Shown here piece after piece: positions 1-7,297 of a stretch of 64,000 nt of DNA; within the stretch, counting starts at the first letter, position 1, and each line of letters opens with the position of its first letter. The stretch lies in the NCBI RefSeq assembly GCF_015277775.1, contig NZ_CP063849.1, positions 3,968,001 through 4,032,000 on the forward strand. The letters are read 5' to 3'. Below the pieces are notes generated by a model. The model worked only from the letters and a program-made list of their open reading frames with translations, had not been told where the DNA came from and ran no database searches. This DNA is from Paludibaculum fermentans (GTDB lineage Bacteria > Acidobacteriota > Terriglobia > Bryobacterales > Bryobacteraceae). Both the position numbers and the translations under genes were made by a program.

Positions 1-402
1 GACCGCCGAGGTGGACGGCGTGGTGGAGGCGAGCAGTTCGGCCGTGACGGGATGGAGATAGGCGTGGAGAACCTCGTCGCCCTGTTTCATGTAAACGACC
101 GGCGTGGGGCGGTGGGCCGTGGGGGCGTAAAGGGCCGTGGCCTGGCGATGGGGGAAGGCGCGGCGGGCAGAGGCGAAGAGGACGGAAGCGGATGCCGGGG
201 GGCCGGCCTGCGGCTCCACCTGCTGGATCGCGGGGTGGAGCCAACCCTCGAGTTCGTCGGCAAAGACCAGCGTGGAACCGGTAATGCCCATGGCCAGCAG
301 GTAGAGGCCGAAGCCCAGGCCCACCCAGAGGTGGACCTGGAACAGCACCTGACGCAGGACGGATCGGCGGGGTTGGTGTAACAGCTGGCTGAACGCGCTC
401 AT
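1..402 (-). CDS. PepSY-associated TM-helix protein, partial
   Basis: The reading frame opens with ATG at 402 and stays open through position 1, so only about 134 N-terminal residues are present and the gene runs out of the window. After a short basic start (MSAFSQLLHQPRRSVLRQ) comes a hydrophobic segment with W-V-G-L-G-F-G-L-Y-L-L-A-M-G-I-T-G, the typical first helix of PepSY-TM (PiuB-like) inner-membrane proteins. A soluble stretch beginning FADELEGWLHP follows, as expected for that family. It starts 2 bases after the stop of the TonB-dependent receptor, so the two are almost certainly cotranscribed. In other bacteria such proteins sit beside ferric-siderophore receptors and are thought to reduce or release iron. 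The family call is from recognisable sequence; the iron role is inferred from the pairing. Confidence 0.75.
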   Translation of the reverse strand, partial: MSAFSQLLHQPRRSVLRQVLFQVHLWVGLGFGLYLLAMGITGSTLVFADELEGWLHPAIQQVEPQAGPPASASVLFASARRAFPHRQATALYAPTAHRPTPVVYMKQGDEVLHAYLHPVTAELLASTTPSTSAV

Positions 403-404
403 GG

Positions 405-3080
405 CTAGAAGATGAAGCGGACACCCACTTGCAGCTGCCGGGCGGGGTCGCTGTTGGCGAGGCCGGCCACCGGCTGGAGGAAGGTGGCGAGGGGCAGCGC
501 GGTGTCTCCGTAGGTCGCATTGACCTTGAGGTAGTTGGAGCGGTTAAGCAGGTTGGTGCCTTCGACGCGTAGTTCCGCACGGACTCTTTCCGTGATGGGG
601 ATTCGCTTTAGTAAGGAGAGGTCGACGGTGTTCTGGTAGGGAGCGCGGTAGCTGTTGCGGCCCAGGCCGACGGGCCGGTCGAGCACGTTGCCATCGCCGT
701 TGTTGTCGACGCCGGTGAGTGGGTTGACCGGCAGGCCGGAGGCGGCGATGAGGAAGGCACTGAGCTGCAGGCCGTAGGGCAGTTCGTAGATACCCTGGGC
801 GGTGAAGCGGTGGCGCTGGAAGTAGTCATTGGGGCCGCGCTCGTCGATGCTGCGGTTGTTCCAATCGGAGGGCACGCCCGTGTTGGCTCCGCCGGTGAAG
901 AAGACATAGGTGATGGAGGAGCTGTAGAGGTAGTGCGCGTTCATCTGGAAGCGACGGGTGAAGCGCTTGGAGAGCTGAGCGTCGAAGGCGGTGTAGCGGC
1001 TGCTGCCGGTGTTCTCGAAGACGCCGACGGTGCGGACCGGGATGCCCTCGTAGGTGGCGTAGGGCCGGGTGGCGTCGGCGGCCGCGGCGGTGCGGCGCTG
1101 GCCGGCGGCGGTGCGGAGGAACTGGGTGGGTGCGTTGATGTCGAGCACACGCTGCTGCTTGCGGCTGAGCATGTGGCTGACGTTCATCGAGAGGGTCCAG
1201 TCGCGGCCGAGCACCTGCTGGACGCCGAAGGAGAACTGGCCGGTGTAGGGGTTCAGGCGGTTCTCGGGAAAGACAGCCAGGGCCCGGCGGTCACCGGCAC
1301 CGGTGGGCGGGGCGGTGAGGGAGTTCGGGAAGGTGGGGAAGCCGGCCACGCCGTACGGCAAGGTGTAGGTGGCCTGTTGCGAGGCGGGACCCTGCTGCAG
1401 GGCTCCACGAACGACCTGGAGGAACATCTGGTCGTAGTAGAGGCCGGCTCCACCACGAATGACGGTGCGGCCGGAACCAAAAACATCCCAGGCAAAGCCG
1501 AAGCGGGGGGCGACATTGTTGAGGTCGCCGGTGGTGGACTGGAAGTCGTAGCGCAGGCCGAGGTTGAGGGTCACGCGGGGGCGGATGCGCCAGTCGTCCT
1601 GGATGAAGGCGGAGGCGAGGGTGTCGCCGTAGCGGACGGGCGCGGCGCCGAAGGTCTGGGTGTACTGGACGGGCGTCTCGCCAGGACGGGGGGCTCCGGC
1701 GGCCATGCGGTAGCTGCCGTAGAGGCTGGCGGAGATGTCGCGGAACTTGTTGCGGATGAAGTCGCCGCCCATGCGGAGCTGGTGGCGGCCGAGCTGCCAG
1801 GTGTAGAGGTCGTTGGCCTGCCAGGTGAGGACGCGTGAATCGAAGTAGTCGGAGAGGCCTTCTGTGGAGTAGGACGGGCGGACGATCTGGGTCTGGGGAT
1901 TCAGGGCGTAGTAGGAGAGGGGCACGCTCTTGGAGGAGCCGACGCGGAGTTCGTTGACGCGGGTGGGCGACATGATCCAGCGGTGGGTGGCCTGGAAGCC
2001 GTAGTTCTGGCCGGCGTCGCGGCGGGCGGCGCTGGGCTGGACGAAGCCGCCGACGGCATCGTTGGAGTTGTCTCCGACGGAGCTGTGGGCGTTCAGGCGG
2101 AGGTAGAGCGACTGGGTGTCGCTCCAGCGCTTATCCATATTGACGAGGCCGAACCACTGCTTCTGGTGGCCGGGGTAGAAGGTGGGCGCCGGAGATTGAA
2201 TGAAGGCGCCGCGGGTCTGCTGGTTGCCTTCGACGCTGGCGAAGATGTGGAAGGTGGGGGTGACGGGTCCGCCGGCGGCGGCGCCCCACATATGGCGTTC
2301 GTTGGGCAGGCGGAAGCTGGAGACGGGCGGGGCGGCCTGGATGCCGCTGGGGCGGAGGAAGTAGAAGGACTCGCCGTGCCAGGCATCGCCGCCGGTGCGG
2401 GTGATGGCGGAGATGACGCCGGCGCTGGAGCGGCCGAACTCGGCGCTGTACTGGTTCACCAGAACCTTGTACTCAGCGACGGAGGCGATGGAGAGAACCT
2501 GCTGGGGGCCGTTGCCGAGGGCCGGCTCGTAGTTGGAGAGTCCATCCATCTGGTATTGGGTGAAGCGGAAGAGCTGCCCGTTGATGGTGAGGCGGGTGCC
2601 ATAGATGCCGTCGGTGCCGAGGGAGCCGGTGTTGCGCACACGCGGGTCGAGCATGGCGAAGCGGTTGATGTCGCGGATGGAGGACGGCAGTTCGGAAAGA
2701 GTGCGGGTATCGATGGCGGTGGAGAGCTCAGGATTCGTATTGACGAGGGGACTGGAGTCGAGAACCGTAACGGTCTGGCGGAGGGGATCGATTTCAAGTT
2801 CTATATCGAGCGGCAGGGCTAAGTCAGCCACGGTGGCGGAGGTGGACTGGAAGCCGTCGGCGGAGACGAGCAATCGGCAACTGGGTGTCACATTGGGCAG
2901 GCTGAACGAGCCGCGCTCGTCGGTGGAGGCGGAGGAACCTATGCATTCCGCTGAGACTTTGGCGGCGGAAACGCCCAACCCGCCACGCAGGTGAACCACG
3001 CCGCGCACCTCTGCGGATTGGGCGGGAAGCAGAATGGGGAGAAGTAGAAGGGTGTAGACACACTTCGCCTGTACGTTCAT
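405..3080 (-). CDS. Oar-like TonB-dependent outer-membrane receptor
   Basis: The protein has 891 residues. I start it at the ATG at 3080 because a signal peptide follows directly (MNVQAKCVYTLLLLPILLP, cleavage near AQSA) and GAAAGAGAG lies just upstream; an upstream in-frame extension to 3143 would bury the signal peptide. After it come a carboxypeptidase-regulatory beta-sandwich (about 25-100), a plug domain (about 110-230, including the YQMDGLSNYEP and YSAEFGRSSAGVISAITRTGG signatures) and a long barrel ending in a terminal Phe (VGVRFIF), the outer-membrane-protein sorting signature. Such proteins import large or scarce ligands with TonB energy. The PepSY-TM gene immediately downstream suggests an iron chelate, but the substrate cannot be read from the sequence. 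Confidence 0.9.
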   Translation of the reverse strand: MNVQAKCVYTLLLLPILLPAQSAEVRGVVHLRGGLGVSAAKVSAECIGSSASTDERGSFSLPNVTPSCRLLVSADGFQSTSATVADLALPLDIELEIDPLRQTVTVLDSSPLVNTNPELSTAIDTRTLSELPSSIRDINRFAMLDPRVRNTGSLGTDGIYGTRLTINGQLFRFTQYQMDGLSNYEPALGNGPQQVLSIASVAEYKVLVNQYSAEFGRSSAGVISAITRTGGDAWHGESFYFLRPSGIQAAPPVSSFRLPNERHMWGAAAGGPVTPTFHIFASVEGNQQTRGAFIQSPAPTFYPGHQKQWFGLVNMDKRWSDTQSLYLRLNAHSSVGDNSNDAVGGFVQPSAARRDAGQNYGFQATHRWIMSPTRVNELRVGSSKSVPLSYYALNPQTQIVRPSYSTEGLSDYFDSRVLTWQANDLYTWQLGRHQLRMGGDFIRNKFRDISASLYGSYRMAAGAPRPGETPVQYTQTFGAAPVRYGDTLASAFIQDDWRIRPRVTLNLGLRYDFQSTTGDLNNVAPRFGFAWDVFGSGRTVIRGGAGLYYDQMFLQVVRGALQQGPASQQATYTLPYGVAGFPTFPNSLTAPPTGAGDRRALAVFPENRLNPYTGQFSFGVQQVLGRDWTLSMNVSHMLSRKQQRVLDINAPTQFLRTAAGQRRTAAAADATRPYATYEGIPVRTVGVFENTGSSRYTAFDAQLSKRFTRRFQMNAHYLYSSSITYVFFTGGANTGVPSDWNNRSIDERGPNDYFQRHRFTAQGIYELPYGLQLSAFLIAASGLPVNPLTGVDNNGDGNVLDRPVGLGRNSYRAPYQNTVDLSLLKRIPITERVRAELRVEGTNLLNRSNYLKVNATYGDTALPLATFLQPVAGLANSDPARQLQVGVRFIF

Positions 3081-3152
3081 GACGGGCTCTCTTTCTTTCC
3101 AACGGCCGTCAGGCCGGGTGTCGCGGGGCCGAGCCGGACTCAAGCTCGTATT

Positions 3153-3263
3153 CGCAACTCACTTGCAAAGAATCAGTATAGACAATTCCGAATGAAATGA
3201 AAACAGGGCTTTCTTCCGGCTGCCGGGATCATCGCGCGCTCCGGAGGGTGATAGTGAGTTGCG
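3153..3263. promoter_or_regulatory. 11-bp inverted repeat in the divergent promoter region
   Basis: CGCAACTCACT at 3153-3163 is repeated in perfect inverted orientation as AGTGAGTTGCG at 3253-3263, 89 bases apart, in the divergent interval between the TonB receptor (minus) and the enolase-superfamily gene (plus). The first arm lies just downstream of a TATACT element and so near the expected receptor transcription start. It may be a paired or looped operator. This is inference from position and symmetry only. Confidence 0.4.
3175..3202 (-). promoter_or_regulatory. Candidate sigma-70 promoter of the TonB receptor
   Basis: On the minus strand TTTCAT (3202-3197) and TATACT (3180-3175) are separated by 16 bases, in a locally AT-rich island in otherwise GC-rich DNA. 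It would start transcription near 3168, about 88 bases before the receptor start codon. The -35 match is modest. Confidence 0.4.
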
Positions 3264-3317
3264 GGCGCCCAGGCGGGGAGCGCAACGGCGCGCGGGTTCA
3301 CGTACAATTTAGGACGC

Positions 3318-4499
3318 ATGATTATCGAACGCATTGATACGGCCCAGGTTGCTCCGAGATGGGGGCTGCTGCGCGTGGTGACGCGGGATGGGGCGGAGGG
3401 ATTCGGCGAGTACACGGTGGAGGGGCAGATCGGCAGCGCCGAGGCCGCGGTGCAGCAGTTTGCCGAAGAATTTACAGGGAGGGACGCCAGCGAGATCAAG
3501 CGCCTGGTGCGCGGCGCGTACGACCGGAACTTCTATCATGGCGGCGCTCACTACATGAGCGCCCTGGGCGGGATCGAGATCGCGCTGTGGGACCTGGCCG
3601 GCAAGGCGGCCGGCCAGCCGATTCACAAACTGCTGGGCGGGAAGGTTCGCGACCGGGTGAAGGTATACCGATGGGCAGGCGGGAACAACAACGCTCCGGG
3701 AGCTGCCGCCGAAGAGGCGGCGAAAGTCGTGGCGGAAGGGGCGCGGGCGATCAAGATGAATGCGTGCCCGCCGCTGGCCGCGATCGATACATATGGCGGC
3801 ATCCAGGCGGCGGTGGCCCGGGCGGCGGCCGTACGCGAGGCGGTGGGGCCGGAGGTGGAGATCGCATTCGACTTCCACGGACGCTGCAACGTGCCGATGG
3901 CGCGGAAACTGGCCAAGGAACTGGAGTTCGCCAAGCCGCTGTTCTATGAAGAACCGGTGCGGCCGGACTACAACCGCTGGCTGCCGGAGATTGCCGGGAT
4001 CACGCATGTGCCGATCGCCACGGGTGAGCGGATGTGTACGGTGGCGGAGTTCAGCGATGTGGTGGCGGCGCGCGGGGCGCATATCCTGCAACCGGATATC
4101 GTGCACATCGGGGGGATCTCGAATACGGCGGAGGTGGGGGCGCTGGCGGAGGCGAATGGGATCGCGCTGGCTCCGCACTGCCCGCTGTCGCCGATTGCAT
4201 TCATGGCCTGCCTGCATGTGGTGGTGCAGTGCCGGGCCGGGTGGATTCTGGAGTGGTCGAAGGGGATCCACTACAACGCCAGCGGCGCGACGGGGGATGT
4301 GGATCCGTGGCTGCGGTATCTGGACGAGCGTGACTGGCCGATGTTCGAGGTGGATGCGGACGGTCACCTGACGGTGCCGGAGGGTCCGGGGTTGGGAATC
4401 CGTGTGAATTGGGCCGAGGTGGAGAAGGCCGCCAAGACGAAGGTCGCGTGGCGCGATGAGTTGATGTATCTGCCGGACGGTACGGTTTCGAACTGGTAG
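3318..4499 (+). CDS. dgoD: Galactonate dehydratase-type enolase-superfamily enzyme
   Basis: The product has 393 residues, the usual length of mandelate racemase/muconate-lactonizing family dehydratases. An N-terminal capping domain (1-115) precedes the barrel. The expected Mg ligands are visible as D185 (in FDFHGR), E211 (YEEPV) and E237 (ATGERM), with H187 two residues after the first ligand and H287 (APHCP) as the acid/base pair; this D-x-H arrangement is the galactonate dehydratase signature. The predicted reaction is D-galactonate to 2-keto-3-deoxygalactonate in the cytoplasm. The start at 3318 has no clear Shine-Dalgarno, but TACAAT lies at 3303-3308. An oxidoreductase gene follows 85 bases downstream. 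A related sugar-acid dehydratase is possible, since substrate range varies among close relatives. Confidence 0.85.
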   Translation: MIIERIDTAQVAPRWGLLRVVTRDGAEGFGEYTVEGQIGSAEAAVQQFAEEFTGRDASEIKRLVRGAYDRNFYHGGAHYMSALGGIEIALWDLAGKAAGQPIHKLLGGKVRDRVKVYRWAGGNNNAPGAAAEEAAKVVAEGARAIKMNACPPLAAIDTYGGIQAAVARAAAVREAVGPEVEIAFDFHGRCNVPMARKLAKELEFAKPLFYEEPVRPDYNRWLPEIAGITHVPIATGERMCTVAEFSDVVAARGAHILQPDIVHIGGISNTAEVGALAEANGIALAPHCPLSPIAFMACLHVVVQCRAGWILEWSKGIHYNASGATGDVDPWLRYLDERDWPMFEVDADGHLTVPEGPGLGIRVNWAEVEKAAKTKVAWRDELMYLPDGTVSNW

Positions 4500-4515
4500 T
4501 CCTGGCGGAGAAGCA

Positions 4516-4541
4516 GGGCCGCGGTCGGCGTGCCGCGGCCC
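4516..4541 (+). terminator. GC-rich stem-loop after the dehydratase gene
   Basis: GGGCCGCGG (4516-4524) and CCGCGGCCC (4533-4541) form a perfect 9-bp stem with an 8-base loop, starting 16 bases after the dehydratase stop codon. There is no T tract, so it could be a weak or factor-dependent terminator or an mRNA-end stabiliser between this gene and the next. Confidence 0.45.
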
Positions 4542-4584
4542 ACTGCTTGACATCATGTGGCCCAGTGGATAGGTTTTGGACCAT

Positions 4585-5802
4585 ATGAACCGCCGTGTCT
4601 TTCTCGCAACAGCCTTGTCTTCGTCTCGGATATTCGGGGCGAATGATCGTTTACGAATTGGCTTTATCGGACTCGGCGGGCGGGCCCAGTGGCTGCTGAA
4701 GAACGAGAAGTTCCCGGGCGCGGAGATTGTGGCGATGGCGGATTGCTTCCTGCCGCAGTGCGACAAGGCGGCGGGGCTACAGCCGGAGTTCGCCCAGGTC
4801 ACCAAGTATCAGGACTACCGGAAGCTGCTGGAGAAAGAGAAGCTGGACGCGGTGTTCATTGAGACCACGACGCATGCGCGGGCACTGATTGCGCTGCAGG
4901 CGATGCAGTTGGGGTTGGATGTCTATGCGGAGAAGCCCCTGACGTTGACGGTGGAAGAGGGCCAACTGCTGGTGAAGGCGGTGGAGCGGTACAAGCGGGT
5001 GCTGCAGACGGGGACGCAGCAGCGGTCGATTCCGATCAATGCGTGGGCGAGCAAGTTTATTCGCGAAGGCGGATTGGGGAAGGTGCGGGAGGTGATCGCC
5101 TGCAATTTCGAGCCGCCGAAGATGTGGACGGCGCGGGCGGGTCAGCCGGCGCCCGCGGGGCTCGACTGGGATTTGTGGTGCAACCAGACGGAACTGCGGC
5201 CGTTTCATGACGAGCTGCGCGGACGGTGGGCGTGGTATTGGGATTACGACGGCGGCGGGCAGAGCTGGGGTGTGAGCGGATGGGGCACGCATGCGCTGGA
5301 CCAGGTGCAGTGCGCGCTGGGCACGGATACAACGGGTCCGGTGGAGATCTGGCTGGAAGGCGAGGGCGAACGCCCGGCGGTGATGATGAAGTACGCGTCG
5401 GGCACCGTGCTGAAGATGAACGGGAAGCCGCGGCCCGACCATTCCGACCTGGGGGCGATCTTCGTGGGTGAGAAAGGGACGCTGGAGATCAAGCGGGGCA
5501 CGCTGGTGGCGGATGCGGGGTTATTGAAGGACGCACCGCAGGACACGGTGGAGGGTCCGGGCGAGAACAGCTTCCACATCGCGAACTTCCTCGACTGCAT
5601 CCGGACACGGAAGCAGCCGAATGCTTGGGTGGAGGCGGGCCACCGGTCGACCAGCGTATGCCACCTCACGAACATGTGCAGGGAGTTGGGCCGGAAGCTG
5701 CGGTGGGATCCCGTGGCCGAGCAGTTCATTGACGATGCGGAGGCTTCGCGAAAGCTGGCGCGGCCCCGGCGGAAGGGCTACGAACTGCCGAAGATCGCGT
5801 AG
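4585..5802 (+). CDS. Gfo/Idh/MocA-family oxidoreductase, Tat-type leader
   Basis: The product has 405 residues from the ATG at 4585; a TTG nine bases upstream is in frame but would displace the leader. The N terminus MNRRVFLATALSSSR looks like a twin-arginine leader, common in secreted acidobacterial members. A Rossmann fold follows (IGFIGLGGRAQW), then the family EKP motif (DVYAEKPLTLT) with its catalytic lysine, and the C-terminal alpha/beta dimerisation domain. Family members use NAD(P) to oxidise or reduce sugars, or to open glycosides through 3-keto intermediates. Position after the galactonate dehydratase suggests carbohydrate catabolism. The exact substrate is unknown. Confidence 0.85.
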   Translation: MNRRVFLATALSSSRIFGANDRLRIGFIGLGGRAQWLLKNEKFPGAEIVAMADCFLPQCDKAAGLQPEFAQVTKYQDYRKLLEKEKLDAVFIETTTHARALIALQAMQLGLDVYAEKPLTLTVEEGQLLVKAVERYKRVLQTGTQQRSIPINAWASKFIREGGLGKVREVIACNFEPPKMWTARAGQPAPAGLDWDLWCNQTELRPFHDELRGRWAWYWDYDGGGQSWGVSGWGTHALDQVQCALGTDTTGPVEIWLEGEGERPAVMMKYASGTVLKMNGKPRPDHSDLGAIFVGEKGTLEIKRGTLVADAGLLKDAPQDTVEGPGENSFHIANFLDCIRTRKQPNAWVEAGHRSTSVCHLTNMCRELGRKLRWDPVAEQFIDDAEASRKLARPRRKGYELPKIA

Positions 5803-5849
5803 CAAGGGCGGGCGCTGCCGGTGCGAGCGGCGCGCTACACTAGCACACT

Positions 5850-7268
5850 ATGCGGAGTGCGGGACCGAAAGCATTAGCCCGCCGTCACGAAGAGCTGCTG
5901 TTCCAGCGGGCCTACCCGGGGTCTGAAGAAGAGGCGCTTTCGGCCGACCGGCAGTTGTCGCAGATCGCGGGGCGGGTGGAGGCGTTGCGGGCCAGCGGGC
6001 GGGATTTGACGCCGCTGGAGGAGTATGACACCTGCGGCATTGCGGGTTCCGGCATCACAGCGGTCTTCAGCTATGGGGTGGCGCGGCATTTAGTGAGGGC
6101 CCACGGCGACGCCGTGGACATTGAGTGGGATGCCTACGAGTGCTGGGAGCCGCTGGGCAGGCTGCTGCCGCAACTGTTGCCACTCTCGGCGGAAGATGCG
6201 CTTGTGGAGGCGCATGTTCCGTATCGCGATTGGGTGCATGCGGCGGCGGGGACGCGGCCGGACCTGGCGTGGCTGATGGACGCGATTGAGACGCGCTGGC
6301 GGGGTTCGCGGCAACGGGCCGAGCGGTATGACGCGCTGCAGCTTCCGCTGCGGTGGAACTTCGGTATTTCCACGGCGACACGCACGTTAATGCGGCTGCC
6401 GGGCAAGGATCTGTTTCTACACACGGAGCCGTACCTGACCCGGAAGGATGTGTCGCTGGACGCGATTCCGAAGCTGCCGGCGCTGCCCGTGCGGAAGCTG
6501 CCACGGGCGTTGGGCGCGGTGATGCTGGCGCTGGCGCGGGATACCTCGGCGGTGCGGTACAGGGAGCTGCATGGATTCACCTGGGGCGATCCGCGGCATG
6601 TGTACGAGATCGACGGCGGGCGGGGCCTCAAATTCTACTTGTCCAGCGTGCTGCCCGTACACAGGCTGCCGCTGCGAGCGTGCCACTCGATGTCGCTGTG
6701 GAAGAACGGCGTGCCGGTGGGGTATTTCGAAGGGCTGTCGCTGTTCGAGCGGATGGAGGCGGGGTTCAACCTGTATTACACGTTCCGGGCGGGTGAGACG
6801 GCGTACCTGTATACGAAAGTCCTGCAGGCGTGCCACCAGATGCTGGGTGTGACGACGTTCACGCTGGACCCGTACCAGGTGGGGCACGAGAACGAAGAAG
6901 GGCTGGCGTCGGGCGCGTTCTGGTTTTACCGGAAGCTGGGGTACCGGTCGACGGATCCGGCAATTCGTGCGTTGACGGTGAAGGAAGAGGCGCGGATCAA
7001 GAAGGACGCGCGGTACCGGACGCCCGTGGAGACGCTGAGGACGCTGGTGGCGGCTCCGATGGTGTATGAGTTGCCGGGGCATGAGACCGGGGACTGGGAT
7101 CAGTTCCAACTGCGGCGGCTGGGGTTGCGGACAGCGGACGGTTCGGCGCCGAAGCTGCCTCGGGCGCTAGGTAAGGCCAAGGCGACACCGGAGGAGATCA
7201 GGTATCTGGAGCTCATGCGGAAGGACTCGCGGTTCCGGCAGCAGATTCTGGAGCTTGGGCGGCCGTGA
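5850..7268 (+). CDS. Conserved hypothetical protein with GNAT-like C-terminal region
   Basis: The product has 472 residues with no signal peptide or membrane segment, so it is probably cytoplasmic. I do not recognise the N-terminal 270 residues, which are alpha-helical and rich in Trp, Arg and Glu. Around residues 285-375 the pattern resembles GCN5-type acyltransferases: a strand pair with GVPVGYFEG, a helix before GVTTFTLDPYQVG, and a closing GAFWFYRKLGYRS that matches the usual C-terminal FYxKLGF signature. The acyltransferase reading is inference. TACACT at 5836-5841, 8 bases before the ATG, suggests a leaderless or nearly leaderless transcript. The gene is convergent with ccoI, only 29 bases apart. 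Confidence 0.6.
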   Translation: MRSAGPKALARRHEELLFQRAYPGSEEEALSADRQLSQIAGRVEALRASGRDLTPLEEYDTCGIAGSGITAVFSYGVARHLVRAHGDAVDIEWDAYECWEPLGRLLPQLLPLSAEDALVEAHVPYRDWVHAAAGTRPDLAWLMDAIETRWRGSRQRAERYDALQLPLRWNFGISTATRTLMRLPGKDLFLHTEPYLTRKDVSLDAIPKLPALPVRKLPRALGAVMLALARDTSAVRYRELHGFTWGDPRHVYEIDGGRGLKFYLSSVLPVHRLPLRACHSMSLWKNGVPVGYFEGLSLFERMEAGFNLYYTFRAGETAYLYTKVLQACHQMLGVTTFTLDPYQVGHENEEGLASGAFWFYRKLGYRSTDPAIRALTVKEEARIKKDARYRTPVETLRTLVAAPMVYELPGHETGDWDQFQLRRLGLRTADGSAPKLPRALGKAKATPEEIRYLELMRKDSRFRQQILELGRP

Positions 7269-7297
7269 GCGATTAGCCAGGGACCATCCATTCAGCT

